From the NCBI GenBank assembly GCA_963676725.1, contig OY781463.1, positions 3,658,001-3,722,000 on the forward strand: a DNA stretch of 64,000 bases. Direction: 5' to 3'. Source of the stretch: G963662905 sp963676725 (GTDB taxonomy: Bacteria > Bacteroidota > Bacteroidia > Bacteroidales > WRLA01). This document shows, piece after piece, positions 33,923 to 43,269 of this stretch; position 1 is the stretch's first letter, and the number at the start of each line of letters is the position of its first letter. The notes beneath the pieces were generated by a model. The model saw only the letters and a list, made by a program, of their open reading frames with translations. It was not told the origin of the DNA and searched no databases. A program made the position numbers and the translations under genes.

Positions 33923-35104
33923 TTATTTCAGCGACAGGATCATAGCGACTTTCTCTTCGGACCAGGATTGCAAAACCGCTTGCTCATATTCTTTTGAACG
34001 CACTTTATCATTCATCATAACTGCAGCAACCACAGTCATCTTCTTATCAAAATAAAAATACTGGCATTGATTTTCCTTCTGAATTATCTTCATTTTAAGA
34101 TCTTTGGCTTGCCCATAATTCATTGAAAAGAGGAATTGCCCACAAACCGATGTTTTTAATCTAAATGGCGGTTGCTTGCGTTCTTGTTGCAAGCCCATCA
34201 TATGATTGGCAGCGTGAATTCCCTGCCATTGAGCAGCATGCCATAATTCTACGGAAAGCATCCCAGGATATTCAGCAACATCGCCTGCAGCATAAATATT
34301 TTCTGATGATGTTTGAAAAAACTGATTTACTAAAATTCCTCTGCCCGTTTTTAAACCAGCCTTTTCTGCCAAATCGATGCGCGGAGAAATTCCAATACTG
34401 GCAATAACAAAATCTGCATCAACTTCTACTTTCTCAAAAGACGCATGGAGCTGCCCACCGGCATGTTTAATGCCGATAAACTCTCCGGAGGACAGCACAG
34501 AAACACCCAAAGAAGCCATATGCTTTTTTAAATATTTTTCAATTGATTGTGGAATTAAGCTACTCATTAGACGCCCATTCCGACAGGCAATCACCACTTC
34601 TTTGCCACATCTGTGCATCTCCGAAGCAAGTTCCAGGCTTTGGACACCTCCCCCAATCAGCAATACCTTTTTTATTCCAGGCAAAGCAGCTTTAATCACT
34701 TCCGCATCTTTTGCCGTACGCATATAGTGTATCATCCCATCCGTTGGAACATTGAGAGTGCGCGCATCTGCTCCCGTGGCCAGCAATAGCTTTTTAAAAG
34801 AAAACCTGCGGCCATCCTCCAGAATAACTTCATTTTGAGTTGATATCTCGGTCACATGAGCACGCATTAAACTGATATTCTGCTCTGTATATGCTTCCAT
34901 GGGTTGGAATGCAAAATCATCTTGCGCAAAACCCTCCAAAAAGAATTTATTGATCTTTGTTCGCTTATATGGAAGCCGATCTTCGTCATAAATCATTCCA
35001 ATAGAAGCATTTGGCCTCTTTTCCCTTATGTAGTGCATCGCATAATAGGCAGAAGCAGAAGCGCCAATAATCAAAAAATCAAAGCAAGCTGATGGGCTAT
35101 TCAT
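33923..35104 (-). CDS. NAD(P)/FAD-dependent oxidoreductase (rubredoxin/ferredoxin reductase-like)
   Basis: The 393-residue protein has an FAD-binding fold at the N-terminus ('FDFLIIGASASAYYAMHYIR', a G-A-S-A-S variant of G-x-G-x-x-G), 'RLPYKRTKINKFFLEG', 'LLLATGADARTLNVP', an NAD-binding fold ('KVLLIGGGVQSLELASEMHR') and the second FAD motif 'NIYAAGDVAEYPG'. This order fits the family of rubredoxin-NAD reductases and the reductase part of NADH nitrite reductase. There is no redox-active CxxC, and no rubredoxin or ferredoxin gene is next to it. The electron acceptor is unknown. Confidence 0.85.
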   Translation of the reverse strand: MNSPSACFDFLIIGASASAYYAMHYIREKRPNASIGMIYDEDRLPYKRTKINKFFLEGFAQDDFAFQPMEAYTEQNISLMRAHVTEISTQNEVILEDGRRFSFKKLLLATGADARTLNVPTDGMIHYMRTAKDAEVIKAALPGIKKVLLIGGGVQSLELASEMHRCGKEVVIACRNGRLMSSLIPQSIEKYLKKHMASLGVSVLSSGEFIGIKHAGGQLHASFEKVEVDADFVIASIGISPRIDLAEKAGLKTGRGILVNQFFQTSSENIYAAGDVAEYPGMLSVELWHAAQWQGIHAANHMMGLQQERKQPPFRLKTSVCGQFLFSMNYGQAKDLKMKIIQKENQCQYFYFDKKMTVVAAVMMNDKVRSKEYEQAVLQSWSEEKVAMILSLK

Positions 35105-35331
35105 AATAAATTGTTTTCAATGCAACGAAAATGAAAAATCTTTTGTTCATCTCGGGTTAAACGAATCGAAACCTTTATAGACAATTAAATATCTCCATCT
35201 GGCAATCTGCCACCTCCTAATGTGCTTTTCTCAAAAAGATCTGCTTCCAAAGAAATTTATTTCTGCGCAGTATCCTGATTTAAAATTAATTATCGTTCGA
35301 AAACCACAAATAATAAAAAAAGCTTATTAAA

Positions 35332-35363
35332 TTGCAATCTAAATACAATTGCACTTACTTTTG
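35332..35363 (+). promoter_or_regulatory. Putative promoter of ClC gene 2
   Basis: TTG (35332-35334), 21 bases, then TACTTTTG (35356-35363) ends 18 bases before the ATG at 35382. The rest of the 277-base gap upstream shows no gene. Confidence 0.5.
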
Positions 35364-35381
35364 CAGCCGTAAAAAACAAGC

Positions 35382-37151
35382 ATGAAAAGTTTTTCTACCA
35401 AATTATTTCGTTGGAGAATCCGTCACATACAAAACAGGCAGTTCGTTCTCATTCTTAGTCTCGTTATTGGTATTTTAAGTGGCTTAGCTGCGGTTCTATT
35501 AAAAAACACGGTTTATTACACTCATTATTTATTAACCAATGATTTCAACTTTCAGGCTGATAATTATCTCTATCTCGCCCTGCCGCTCATTGGCATTAGC
35601 CTGACGGTTCTTTATGTTCGGTTTTTTGTGAAAGACGAGATCGGACATGGAATTTCAAAAATCCTTTTTGCCATCAGCAAGCGCTCCGCATTAATTCGCC
35701 CACACAATAACTACAGCAGTATGTTTGCGAGTACAATTACGGTTGGCTTTGGGGGTTCTGTTGGGCTTGAAGCTCCTATTGTGCTGACAGGAAGTGCAAT
35801 AGGCTCGACAATTGGTCGTTTTATGCGCCTCAATTATCGTACACGCATGCTGTTGATCGGTTGCGGGGCTGCTGGAGCCGTTGCAGGAATTTTTAAAGCG
35901 CCAATTGCTGGTGTTGTATTTGTTGTAGAAGTTCTGATGCTCGATTTAACATTGTCTACGCTGCTTCCATTGCTTATTTCGGCAATCACTGCCGCTATGG
36001 TTGCATTTTTTCTCATGGGCAAAGGGGTACTTTTTTCTTTTGAAGTTCTGCATGATTTTAAACTCGGCAGCCTTCCCTTTTATGTTCTATTGGGTATTTT
36101 TTCCGGACTGATCAGTCTGTATTTTACACGCATGACCATGTATACAGAAGGCCTTTTTAGCCATGTCAAGAACATTTACCTGAAAGTATTGAGTGGGGGT
36201 ATTCTTCTAGGAATCTTATTTTTTGTTTTCCCCTCACTTTTTGGAGAAGGTTATGAAGCGCTGAAAGACATACTTGCCGGACATGGGGATGAGATTATAA
36301 ATACAAGTATTTTCTCAGGCATAGGCCATTCTGAGCTTATTTTTCTTGCCGTACTCTTGTTGATTATGATTTTTAAAGCGGTTGCCACAGCTGCAACAAC
36401 AGGGGCCGGAGGCGTTGGGGGTATTTTCGCGCCCAGTCTTTTTATGGGAGGACTAACTGGTTTATTTACAGCACGTTTAATTAACTTTAGCCTTCCTTGG
36501 AAAGTAACGGAGAGCCATTTTGCTTTGGTGGGCATGGCCGGTGTGATGGCCGGTGTAATGCATGCGCCATTAACAGGCATTTTTCTTATCGCTGAAATTA
36601 CCGGAGGCTACCAATTATTTACCCCACTTATCATTACGGCCACAATATCCTATCTGACAATACACTATTTTGAACCACACAGCCTTTATACCAAACGCCT
36701 CGCTGCAAGGGGTGAATTATTGACGCACGACAAAGACAAAGCCATGCTTACACTTTTGAAAGTAAAGCAGTTGATTGAAAAAAACTTTATTTGTGTTCAA
36801 GCGGATGATTCTCTCGGCACTTTTGTTGATGCGGTTGCGAAATCAACGAGAAATGTCTTTCCTGTGACGGATACTGACGGCACCTTTATGGGTGTGGTCT
36901 TTATCAATGATGTGCGTCATGTTATTTTTCAACAGGAATTATATCAAAAAGTATTTGTGCGCGACTTGATGTTTATGCCTAATGAAAAAGTCAGCCCAAG
37001 TGATTCAATGGAAGACATTGCGAAAATTTTTCAGAAGACCAGCCATTATAACATCCCGGTGATTGAAGACGGGAAATATATTGGATTTGTTTCCAGGGCG
37101 AATGTGTTTAGTGCATATAGAAAAATGTTGCGTGAACTTTCCGATGAATAA
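35382..37151 (+). CDS. ClC-family anion channel/transporter with CBS pair (paralogue 2)
   Basis: The 589-residue protein has the same layout as the ClC at 23354: membrane core (about 20-435) and two CBS domains (about 455-585). The filter position reads 'GHGIS' (88-92) instead of GSGIP, the gate motif is 'GGSVGLEAP' with Glu130, 'APIAGVVFVVEVLM' has Glu183-Val184, and the inner Tyr is kept in 'SLYTKRLAARG'. The two proteins are alike along their whole length, so they arose by gene duplication but are separated by 10 kb. CBS domains in this family bind adenine nucleotides and tune gating. Confidence 0.92.
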   Translation: MKSFSTKLFRWRIRHIQNRQFVLILSLVIGILSGLAAVLLKNTVYYTHYLLTNDFNFQADNYLYLALPLIGISLTVLYVRFFVKDEIGHGISKILFAISKRSALIRPHNNYSSMFASTITVGFGGSVGLEAPIVLTGSAIGSTIGRFMRLNYRTRMLLIGCGAAGAVAGIFKAPIAGVVFVVEVLMLDLTLSTLLPLLISAITAAMVAFFLMGKGVLFSFEVLHDFKLGSLPFYVLLGIFSGLISLYFTRMTMYTEGLFSHVKNIYLKVLSGGILLGILFFVFPSLFGEGYEALKDILAGHGDEIINTSIFSGIGHSELIFLAVLLLIMIFKAVATAATTGAGGVGGIFAPSLFMGGLTGLFTARLINFSLPWKVTESHFALVGMAGVMAGVMHAPLTGIFLIAEITGGYQLFTPLIITATISYLTIHYFEPHSLYTKRLAARGELLTHDKDKAMLTLLKVKQLIEKNFICVQADDSLGTFVDAVAKSTRNVFPVTDTDGTFMGVVFINDVRHVIFQQELYQKVFVRDLMFMPNEKVSPSDSMEDIAKIFQKTSHYNIPVIEDGKYIGFVSRANVFSAYRKMLRELSDE

Positions 37152-37162
37152 GCTGCTTATTG

Positions 37163-37170
37163 TATTTTTG
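37163..37170 (+). promoter_or_regulatory. Putative -7 element of pdxJ
   Basis: TATTTTTG (TAnnTTTG match) lies 20 bases before the pdxJ start in the 38-base gap after ClC 2. Confidence 0.4.
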
Positions 37171-37189
37171 CCTCATAAAATAAAGTGTT

Positions 37190-37903
37190 ATGACAAAGCT
37201 CAGTGTTAATATTAATAAAATTGCCACTATTCGAAATGCCCGTGGAGGAAATGTGCCAGATGTAGTGCAGGCAGCTATTCATTGTGAAAAATTTGGTGCC
37301 GAAGGCATTACCGTGCACCCCCGTCCGGATGAGCGTCATATTCGTTATCAGGATGCGCGTGAGCTAATAAAAGTACTTACAACAGAATTCAATATTGAAG
37401 GAAACCCAACGCCATCATTTATTGATTTGGTTCTTGAAGTAAAACCGGCACAAGTTACTTTAGTGCCTGATGCCCCTGATGCAATAACCTCAAATGCAGG
37501 CTGGGATACAATCAAAAATCAGGATTTTCTGACAAAAACTATTGATCGTTTTAAATCTGCAGGAATAAGAACATCCATTTTTATCGAAACAGATCTGAAA
37601 ATGATTGAATATGCAGCAAAAACAGGCACTGATCGCATTGAACTTTATACGGAACAATACGCCATCGATTATCCCAAAAATCCCGAAAAAGCCATCAAAG
37701 ATTTTGCAGAATCGGCACAAGCCGCATTTGATCTTGGTTTAGGCATCAATGCCGGTCACGATCTTGATTTGCAGAATCTTGCATACTTTGCCAAAAATAT
37801 TCCGGGACTCCTTGAGGTGTCGATTGGCCATGCCTTAATCAGCGATGCGCTCTATTACGGGCTAGAAAATAGTATTCAGATGTATCTGGCAAAACTTCGG
37901 TAA
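37190..37903 (+). CDS. pdxJ: Pyridoxine 5'-phosphate synthase PdxJ
   Basis: The 237-residue TIM-barrel protein shows the PdxJ signatures 'LSVNINKIATIRNARGGNVP', 'GAEGITVHPRPDERHIRYQD', 'VTLVPDAPDAITSNAGWD' and 'LGINAGHDLDLQNL'. It condenses 1-deoxyxylulose 5-phosphate with 3-amino-2-oxopropyl phosphate in vitamin B6 synthesis. In the barrel, Glu/His/Arg of 'HPRPDERHIR' form the phosphate and base site. Length is typical (about 240). Confidence 0.96.
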   Translation: MTKLSVNINKIATIRNARGGNVPDVVQAAIHCEKFGAEGITVHPRPDERHIRYQDARELIKVLTTEFNIEGNPTPSFIDLVLEVKPAQVTLVPDAPDAITSNAGWDTIKNQDFLTKTIDRFKSAGIRTSIFIETDLKMIEYAAKTGTDRIELYTEQYAIDYPKNPEKAIKDFAESAQAAFDLGLGINAGHDLDLQNLAYFAKNIPGLLEVSIGHALISDALYYGLENSIQMYLAKLR

Positions 37904-37986
37904 AAAGAGAATTTTACTCGGTGAATCGTCCAATAAATTTTATTTCACTTTAGGAGCATGAGAAATTAAAAGTTCCTGAAATAAAA

Positions 37987-38289
37987 CTACTTATTATTAT
38001 AAAAAATCAGGTTATACAAATAATTCACCGGATGTATGGCCCTTCTGGTCATAACCTGATGGTAGTAGGCAGTCAATTTATAGGTTCTATTCTCTAAAAG
38101 CCTGTGTGCCATTCCATTAAGTACCAATTCGAACCAAAAGATCCGTTCAGGCATATTATCCTTTTTTGACATTCTAAATTCGACAAAACCTTGTTCATCC
38201 AACTGAACATAAGGAAACTCCGGATATGCCCTTAGACATAGTTCCAGTATTTTTTCCTTTTGCCTGTTCGACAATAATAAAGTATCCAT
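37987..38289 (-). CDS. Small hypothetical protein
   Basis: The 100-residue predicted protein starts MDTLLLSNRQKEKILELCLR and ends in the aromatic-rich 'NYLYNLIFYNNK'. It has no signal peptide and no domain that I recognise. Its composition looks like that of a real soluble protein (balanced charge, helices at the start). It follows the tcdA-like gene on the same strand at 185 bases. I rate it as more likely real than not, but there is no family evidence. Confidence 0.5.
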   Translation of the reverse strand: MDTLLLSNRQKEKILELCLRAYPEFPYVQLDEQGFVEFRMSKKDNMPERIFWFELVLNGMAHRLLENRTYKLTAYYHQVMTRRAIHPVNYLYNLIFYNNK

Positions 38290-38473
38290 ACGAACTGATT
38301 TTAATAAGTATAACCCCTTTTTAAAATCTATCGTTGTTTTGGTTTATTTTAAAGGCTTACATAAAAGGCTGAGCATCCCTCTACTAAATCCTTTTAACAT
38401 TGTTTCACTGACAAAGATAAGAAAAATAACACCAAACGAAAGCAATGATGTATTATATTACAGTATTTTCAGG

Positions 38474-39196
38474 TTATTCACGAAGAAGACTGCGAATAAT
38501 TTCAGATGCCATGATGGTTCCAAAGAGCGGGGGCATATAAGAAATAGTACCTACATTCGATTTTTTATTTTGTTCACTTTCAACCTGAATAACAGCCTCT
38601 CGAGGTACTGCTTCCGGGGAAAAAACTGCTTTAAAACCGTTTCGTATTCCAAGTCTGTTTAATCGTTTTCTTAAAGCACGTGCCATTGGGCAATTTATTG
38701 TTTTTGAAATATCATCAATACGCACTTGAGTAGGGTCTGTTTTCCCTCCCGAGCCCATACTGCTTACCAATTTCAACCCACGTCCAATGCTTCGGTATAT
38801 CAAAAAAACCTTTGGACTGAGTGTATCTATCGCATCCACAATATAATCATAATCAGATTGTTCAAGAACTTCCTGTATACGCTCATCACGAACAAACTCA
38901 CTAATAAGGTTCAATTGTATTTTTGGGTTTATTTCCCGAAAACGTTCCGCAAGTACTTCGGTCTTTAGTCTACCCTCTGTAGACAGCAAAGCTGGGAGCT
39001 GCCTGTTTCGGTTGGTTTGATGCACATAGTCCCCATCCACCAATGTTAAAGTTCCGACACCTGCCCGGACCAATTGCTCTGCAGCATATGCTCCTACACC
39101 GCCCAAACCAACTACCAGAATATGCGCGCCGGAAAGCCTGATCACACCTTCTTTTCCTATTAAAAGCTCCGTCCTTGAAAGCCAATGTTCTTCCAT
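38474..39196 (-). CDS. tcdA: tRNA threonylcarbamoyladenosine dehydratase (TcdA, E1-like ThiF family)
   Basis: The 240-residue protein begins MEEHWLSRTELLIGKEGVIR and carries the ThiF/E1 nucleotide-binding motif 'ILVVGLGGVGAYAAEQLVRA', then 'LTLVDGDYVHQTNRNRQ' with the conserved Asp and Arg, and 'YDYIVDAIDTLSPKVFLI'. TcdA cyclises t6A37 of ANN-decoding tRNAs using ATP. The usual alternatives (MoeB, ThiF) have zinc-binding Cys pairs that are missing here. A start four codons upstream (39208) is also possible. Confidence 0.88.
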   Translation of the reverse strand: MEEHWLSRTELLIGKEGVIRLSGAHILVVGLGGVGAYAAEQLVRAGVGTLTLVDGDYVHQTNRNRQLPALLSTEGRLKTEVLAERFREINPKIQLNLISEFVRDERIQEVLEQSDYDYIVDAIDTLSPKVFLIYRSIGRGLKLVSSMGSGGKTDPTQVRIDDISKTINCPMARALRKRLNRLGIRNGFKAVFSPEAVPREAVIQVESEQNKKSNVGTISYMPPLFGTIMASEIIRSLLRE

Positions 39197-39333
39197 ACAA
39201 GTATGCAACTAATGATACATATAGTCAAAAATGAATAGCATTCGTTTGTTCTTGCTCGATGATGCACTTCCATTGCTCTTCTATTTCAAAAAAGCACGAC
39301 AAAAAAAACGTAATAAGTACAGAACAATTCGCA

Positions 39334-39993
39334 TCAGGCATCAAGGCCAAACAATTTTGCAAAATTAGAAGAAATCTGTTTTTTCAAAATATCAATTGAA
39401 ACTTTTCTCCGGTGAGCAGCCAGCGCATATAGGTCTGCAATATCGAATGCGGAATCATCCGTTTCCAAAAAAAACTTTTCCACAGGAATATCATGAAATA
39501 TTGTCACAGCCTTGCTGTTGCGATAAAGCATTTCCCCAAATGACAAAAAACAATCCTTATCAATAAACTGATTGGCCATTTGCAAACTACTATTAAAACC
39601 ATGAAGAATCCATGGGGTTTTCCGATGCGTCTTCCTGATACGAAGCAATTCATCATAAGCTCCCACACAATGAATAATCACAGGCAGCGCATGCTGTTCA
39701 GCCATCTCTAATTGCTGCTCAAAAACAATAATTTGCAAATAAAAATCAACATCAATGCGTTTATCGAGGCCAATTTCGCCGAGTGCACGCAGCCTATACT
39801 TGTTTATGCAGCCGGAAACAATACTCAAGTTTTCCTCGTATCGACCATCAATAAACCATGGATGAAGCCCTGTGGAAATATGGGGCAAAACCGAGGCAGC
39901 ACAATCGGATGGAGGAATGTTATAAATTGCAGTAAACCCCTCCCTTTGATTGGGCTGATGCGTATGAATATCTATAAAATTAACTGAACCCAT
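39334..39993 (-). CDS. TatD-family metal-dependent hydrolase
   Basis: The 219-residue protein has the metal ligands of the TatD family in order: 'FIDIHTHQPN' (HxH), 'ALGEIGLDKR' (Glu), 'PVIIHCVGAYDEL' (His), 'ILHGFN' (His) and 'FFLETDDS' (Asp). The family members are 3'-exonucleases acting on damaged DNA or D-aminoacyl-tRNA. At 219 residues it is shorter than E. coli TatD (260), with shorter loops rather than a broken frame. ATG at 39993 is preferred to 40002, because a TACCTTTG -7 element covers 40000-40007. Confidence 0.85.
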   Translation of the reverse strand: MGSVNFIDIHTHQPNQREGFTAIYNIPPSDCAASVLPHISTGLHPWFIDGRYEENLSIVSGCINKYRLRALGEIGLDKRIDVDFYLQIIVFEQQLEMAEQHALPVIIHCVGAYDELLRIRKTHRKTPWILHGFNSSLQMANQFIDKDCFLSFGEMLYRNSKAVTIFHDIPVEKFFLETDDSAFDIADLYALAAHRRKVSIDILKKQISSNFAKLFGLDA

Positions 39994-40051
39994 AATTTTC
40001 AAAGGTAAGAAGATTCAAAAAGCCCATGAATGCTTTGTCGTAATAATTCAG

Positions 40052-40059
40052 TACTTTTG
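40052..40059 (+). promoter_or_regulatory. Putative -7 element of prfA-pyrF
   Basis: TACTTTTG (TAnnTTTG match) is followed by a clear Shine-Dalgarno GAGGAG (40069-40074) eight bases before the ATG at 40083. Such a strong ribosome-binding site is unusual in this window. Confidence 0.5.
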
Positions 40060-40082
40060 CAAAAATTTTGAGGAGCACAAAA

Positions 40083-41162
40083 ATGTTATTAGAAAAACTT
40101 AAAGGAATCCATACCAGGTTTTTAGAGATAGAGCGTAAGATGAATGAGCCCAATGTTATGGGAAATATGAAAGAATTCATTAAGCTCAATAAAGAATATA
40201 AAGACCTTGACCCGATTATTAAAGCCTATAAAGAATACGACAATATTATTGGCAATATACAGTCTACCAAGGAGTTGTTGAATATCGAAAAAGATGAAGA
40301 GTTCAGGGCAATGGCCAAAGAAGAACTGAACGAATATCACCACCGAAAAGAGGAACTGGAAGAAGATATTAAAATTTTATTGATTCCGAAAGACCCTGAG
40401 GATGAGAAAAATGCAGTATTGGAAATTCGCGCAGGTACAGGGGGCGATGAAGCCAGTATTTTTGCGGGTGACTTATACCGTATGTACTTAAAATTTTGCG
40501 AAACAAAAAAATGGAAAATCGAAACCATTAGCGTAACCGAAGGAACTGTTGGCGGTTTTAAGGAACTTATTCTTAATGTTTCCGGCGAAAATGTATATGG
40601 TCAGCTAAAATACGAATCGGGCGTACACCGTGTTCAAAGGGTGCCAAAAACTGAAACCCAGGGACGTATCCACACTTCTGCAGCATCTGTTGCTGTACTT
40701 CCTGAAGCTGATGAATTCGATGTTGATATCAAACAAAGCGACATCCGCAAAGACACATTCTGCTCTTCCGGTCCCGGGGGCCAATCTGTGAACACGACCT
40801 ATTCTGCCATCCGCCTTACGCATGTTCCATCCGGCATTGTTGTGTCTTGTCAGGATGAAAAATCGCAGCTAAAGAACTTTGATAAAGCAATGAAGGTACT
40901 TCGCTCGAGAATATACGAAGTGGAACATAAAAAATATCTCGACGAAATTGCCTCTAAACGAAAAACGATGGTAAGCACCGGGGATCGTTCCGCAAAAATC
41001 AGGACTTATAACTGGCCACAAGGTCGCGTTACGGATCACCGCATTAACCTAACACTCTATAATTTGCAGTCCATAATCAATGGCGATATTCAGGAGCTTA
41101 TTGATAAACTGCAAATGGCTGAAAATGCCGAACGCCTTAAGGAAGGACTTAACGAAAGCTAA
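40083..41162 (+). CDS. prfA: Peptide chain release factor 1
   Basis: The 359-residue protein has the GGQ motif that triggers peptide release in 'CSSGPGGQSVNTTYSAIRLT', together with 'EIRAGTGGDEASIFAGDLYR' and 'GVHRVQRVPKTETQGRIHTS' around the stop-codon recognition region. RF1 reads UAA and UAG. The ATG at 40083 is selected by the GAGGAG site just upstream; a TTG at 40068 would start within it. pyrF begins five bases after the stop, so they share a transcript. Confidence 0.97.
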   Translation: MLLEKLKGIHTRFLEIERKMNEPNVMGNMKEFIKLNKEYKDLDPIIKAYKEYDNIIGNIQSTKELLNIEKDEEFRAMAKEELNEYHHRKEELEEDIKILLIPKDPEDEKNAVLEIRAGTGGDEASIFAGDLYRMYLKFCETKKWKIETISVTEGTVGGFKELILNVSGENVYGQLKYESGVHRVQRVPKTETQGRIHTSAASVAVLPEADEFDVDIKQSDIRKDTFCSSGPGGQSVNTTYSAIRLTHVPSGIVVSCQDEKSQLKNFDKAMKVLRSRIYEVEHKKYLDEIASKRKTMVSTGDRSAKIRTYNWPQGRVTDHRINLTLYNLQSIINGDIQELIDKLQMAENAERLKEGLNES

Positions 41163-41167
41163 ACGAT

Positions 41168-42013
41168 ATGAAACGCAACGCATTAGTTAAAAACATCAAG
41201 CAAAAAAAGTCATTCTTATGTATTGGTCTCGATAGTGATATTGAGAAAATACCAACACACTTACTTAAAGAAGAAGACCCTGTTTTTGCCTTTAATAAAG
41301 CCATTATCGATGCAACACACGATCTGGCTGTGGCCTATAAGCCCAATCTTGCTTTTTATGAAAGCAGAGGCATCGCCGGATGGCATAGCCTGAAAAAGAC
41401 AATGGATTATCTCAGGCAATTTCAGGAAAGTGTATTTAGCATTGCTGATGCAAAAAGAGGCGATATCGGAAACACAAGCAAGCAATATGCACGAAGCTTT
41501 TTTGAAGGCGGGGATGCCGGGCTGGATTTCGATTCTGTAACAGTGGCACCTTATATGGGCATCGACAGCGTGAGCCCTTTTCTGGCCTTTGAAAACAAAT
41601 GGGTGATTTTACTTGCCCTTACATCAAATGAAGGCGCCTTTGATTTTCAGTTTATTAAAAATGAAGAAAGCGGGCTTTACCTGTTTGAGGAAGTACTCCG
41701 CAAAAGCAGCACTTGGGGCAGTAAAGACAATATGATGTATGTTGTTGGCGCTACAAAGGCTGAGATGCTTGGCACAATCAGAAAGCATATCCCCGATCAC
41801 TTCTTACTGGTTCCGGGTGTTGGCGCACAAGGTGGCAGCCTGCAAGCCGTTGCAGAATATGGCATGAATGATGATTGCGGACTTCTGGTTAATTCCTCAA
41901 GAGGAATAATTTTCGCTTCCAAAGCAAAAGATTTTGCCGAAAAAGCACGCGATAATGCATTAAAAGTTCAGGAACAAATGGCCGCGATGCTCACCCAAAA
42001 AGGCATCATATAA
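41168..42013 (+). CDS. pyrF: Orotidine 5'-phosphate decarboxylase (type 2)
   Basis: The 281-residue protein fits the longer type-2 pyrF family: 'LCIGLDSDIEKIP', 'AVAYKPNLAFYESRG', and the catalytic D-x-K-R-x-D motif 'FSIADAKRGDIGNTSKQYA'. 'LLVPGVGAQGGSL' and 'LVNSSRGIIFA' form the phosphate site. It makes UMP from OMP, the last step of pyrimidine synthesis. It is downstream of prfA and ends before a bidirectional terminator shared with ilvE. Confidence 0.96.
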   Translation: MKRNALVKNIKQKKSFLCIGLDSDIEKIPTHLLKEEDPVFAFNKAIIDATHDLAVAYKPNLAFYESRGIAGWHSLKKTMDYLRQFQESVFSIADAKRGDIGNTSKQYARSFFEGGDAGLDFDSVTVAPYMGIDSVSPFLAFENKWVILLALTSNEGAFDFQFIKNEESGLYLFEEVLRKSSTWGSKDNMMYVVGATKAEMLGTIRKHIPDHFLLVPGVGAQGGSLQAVAEYGMNDDCGLLVNSSRGIIFASKAKDFAEKARDNALKVQEQMAAMLTQKGII

Positions 42014-42030
42014 AAGACATTCGCTTCACA

Positions 42031-42062
42031 AAAAAAGCCCTGAAGAAATTCAGGGCTTTTTT
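42031..42062. terminator. Bidirectional terminator between pyrF and ilvE
   Basis: A perfect 14-bp stem, AAAAAAGCCCTGAA (42031-42044) with its complement at 42049-42062, and a 4-base loop, with A and T tracts on both sides. It suits both converging genes. Confidence 0.9.
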
Positions 42063-42079
42063 TATTTATAGTGTTTGGT

Positions 42080-43099
42080 TTATTCAATAATGGAAACCCA
42101 TCCGTGGGTATCTTCAACTGTACCATATTGAATTCCTTGCAATTGCTCATAAAGCTTGCGCGATATCGGTCCGGGCTCACCATCTTTGGAAATAATAAAT
42201 TCCGTATTATGGTCGCGGTCAACGATTTTCCCAATAGGGGAAATAACAGCCGCTGTACCACAAGCGCCGGCTTCCTCAAAGCTTCCCAATTCATCCACGG
42301 AGATTGGGCGACGTTGCACCTTCAGGCCGAGATCTTCAGCCAATTGGCATAAACTTTTATTGGTAATTGAGGGCAAAATTGATTCGGATTGAGGCGTAAC
42401 ATAGGTATTGTCTTTTATACCAAAGAAATTCGCAGGACCTGCTTCATCGATAAACTTCTTCTCTTTAGCATCGAGGTATAAAGCAGCGGCACAACCTTCG
42501 TCATGAGCGCGAACACCAGAACGCAGACTTGCTGCATAATTACCACCTACTTTAAAACGGCCTGTTCCAAGTGGGGCGGCACGATCGAAATCACGAACAA
42601 CCTGAACACTAACAGGCTTAAAGCCTTCTTTGAAATATGGGCCAACGGGGCCAACAAAAACCATAAATAGGTATTCATCAGCAGGTTTTACTCCTACCTG
42701 AGCACCTGTTCCAATAAGCAAAGGACGCAGATAAAGCGATGCTCCGGTGCCAAAAGGAGGGACAAAACGCTCATTTAATTTTACAACTTTCCAAACAGCT
42801 TCTTTAAATAGTTCATCCGAGATTTCCGGCATCATAATACCCCAGGCTGAATTTCTCAAGCGCGCTGCATTTTCTTCCCATCGGAATATCCTTAATTTTC
42901 CATCTTCGCCACGAAAAACCTTCAGACCTTCGAAAGCCTCCTGGCCATAATGAAGACATGTTGCCGCGATATGAATATTGACCGATTCGGAGGAGCTTAC
43001 TTCAAGCTCTCCCCATTTTCCGTCACGGTAGTAGCAACGAACATTATAATCCGTTTTAAAGTAAGCAAAAGGCAATTTGCCCCAATCTGTATCTATCAT
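42080..43099 (-). CDS. ilvE: Branched-chain amino acid aminotransferase
   Basis: The 339-residue protein is a fold-type IV PLP enzyme of the longer BCAT form. 'GTGRFKVGGNYAASL' contains the PLP-binding Lys, 'LYLDAKEKKFIDEAGPANFF' holds the family Glu and cofactor site, and 'EEAGACGTAAVISPIGKI' is the phosphate loop. It makes or breaks down valine, leucine and isoleucine. The gene stands alone, converging with pyrF over a shared terminator. Confidence 0.95.
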   Translation of the reverse strand: MIDTDWGKLPFAYFKTDYNVRCYYRDGKWGELEVSSSESVNIHIAATCLHYGQEAFEGLKVFRGEDGKLRIFRWEENAARLRNSAWGIMMPEISDELFKEAVWKVVKLNERFVPPFGTGASLYLRPLLIGTGAQVGVKPADEYLFMVFVGPVGPYFKEGFKPVSVQVVRDFDRAAPLGTGRFKVGGNYAASLRSGVRAHDEGCAAALYLDAKEKKFIDEAGPANFFGIKDNTYVTPQSESILPSITNKSLCQLAEDLGLKVQRRPISVDELGSFEEAGACGTAAVISPIGKIVDRDHNTEFIISKDGEPGPISRKLYEQLQGIQYGTVEDTHGWVSIIE

Positions 43100-43244
43100 G
43101 ATTCAACATTTTAAATTTATGTAATATTCAATGGAGCTAAATTATAAATTTCACTTTGATTTAAAGGTTATTTTCATTCTAAATTGCCTATTCGCGCCAT
43201 TTAACGGGATGGAGTAAAGATGCCAGCTATTTAAAAAATATTCT

Positions 43245-43252
43245 TATCTTTG
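43245..43252 (+). promoter_or_regulatory. Putative -7 element before the Cys-rich gene
   Basis: TATCTTTG (TAnnTTTG match) lies 17 bases before the ATG at 43270. No -33 TTG is seen at the normal distance. Confidence 0.4.
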
Positions 43253-43269
43253 ATAAAACACTATTTCAA

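Noticed and set aside
38339..38662. 107-codon plus-strand frame overlapping the tcdA-like gene
   Set aside because: It overlaps the clear E1-like gene on the other strand and has no recognisable features.
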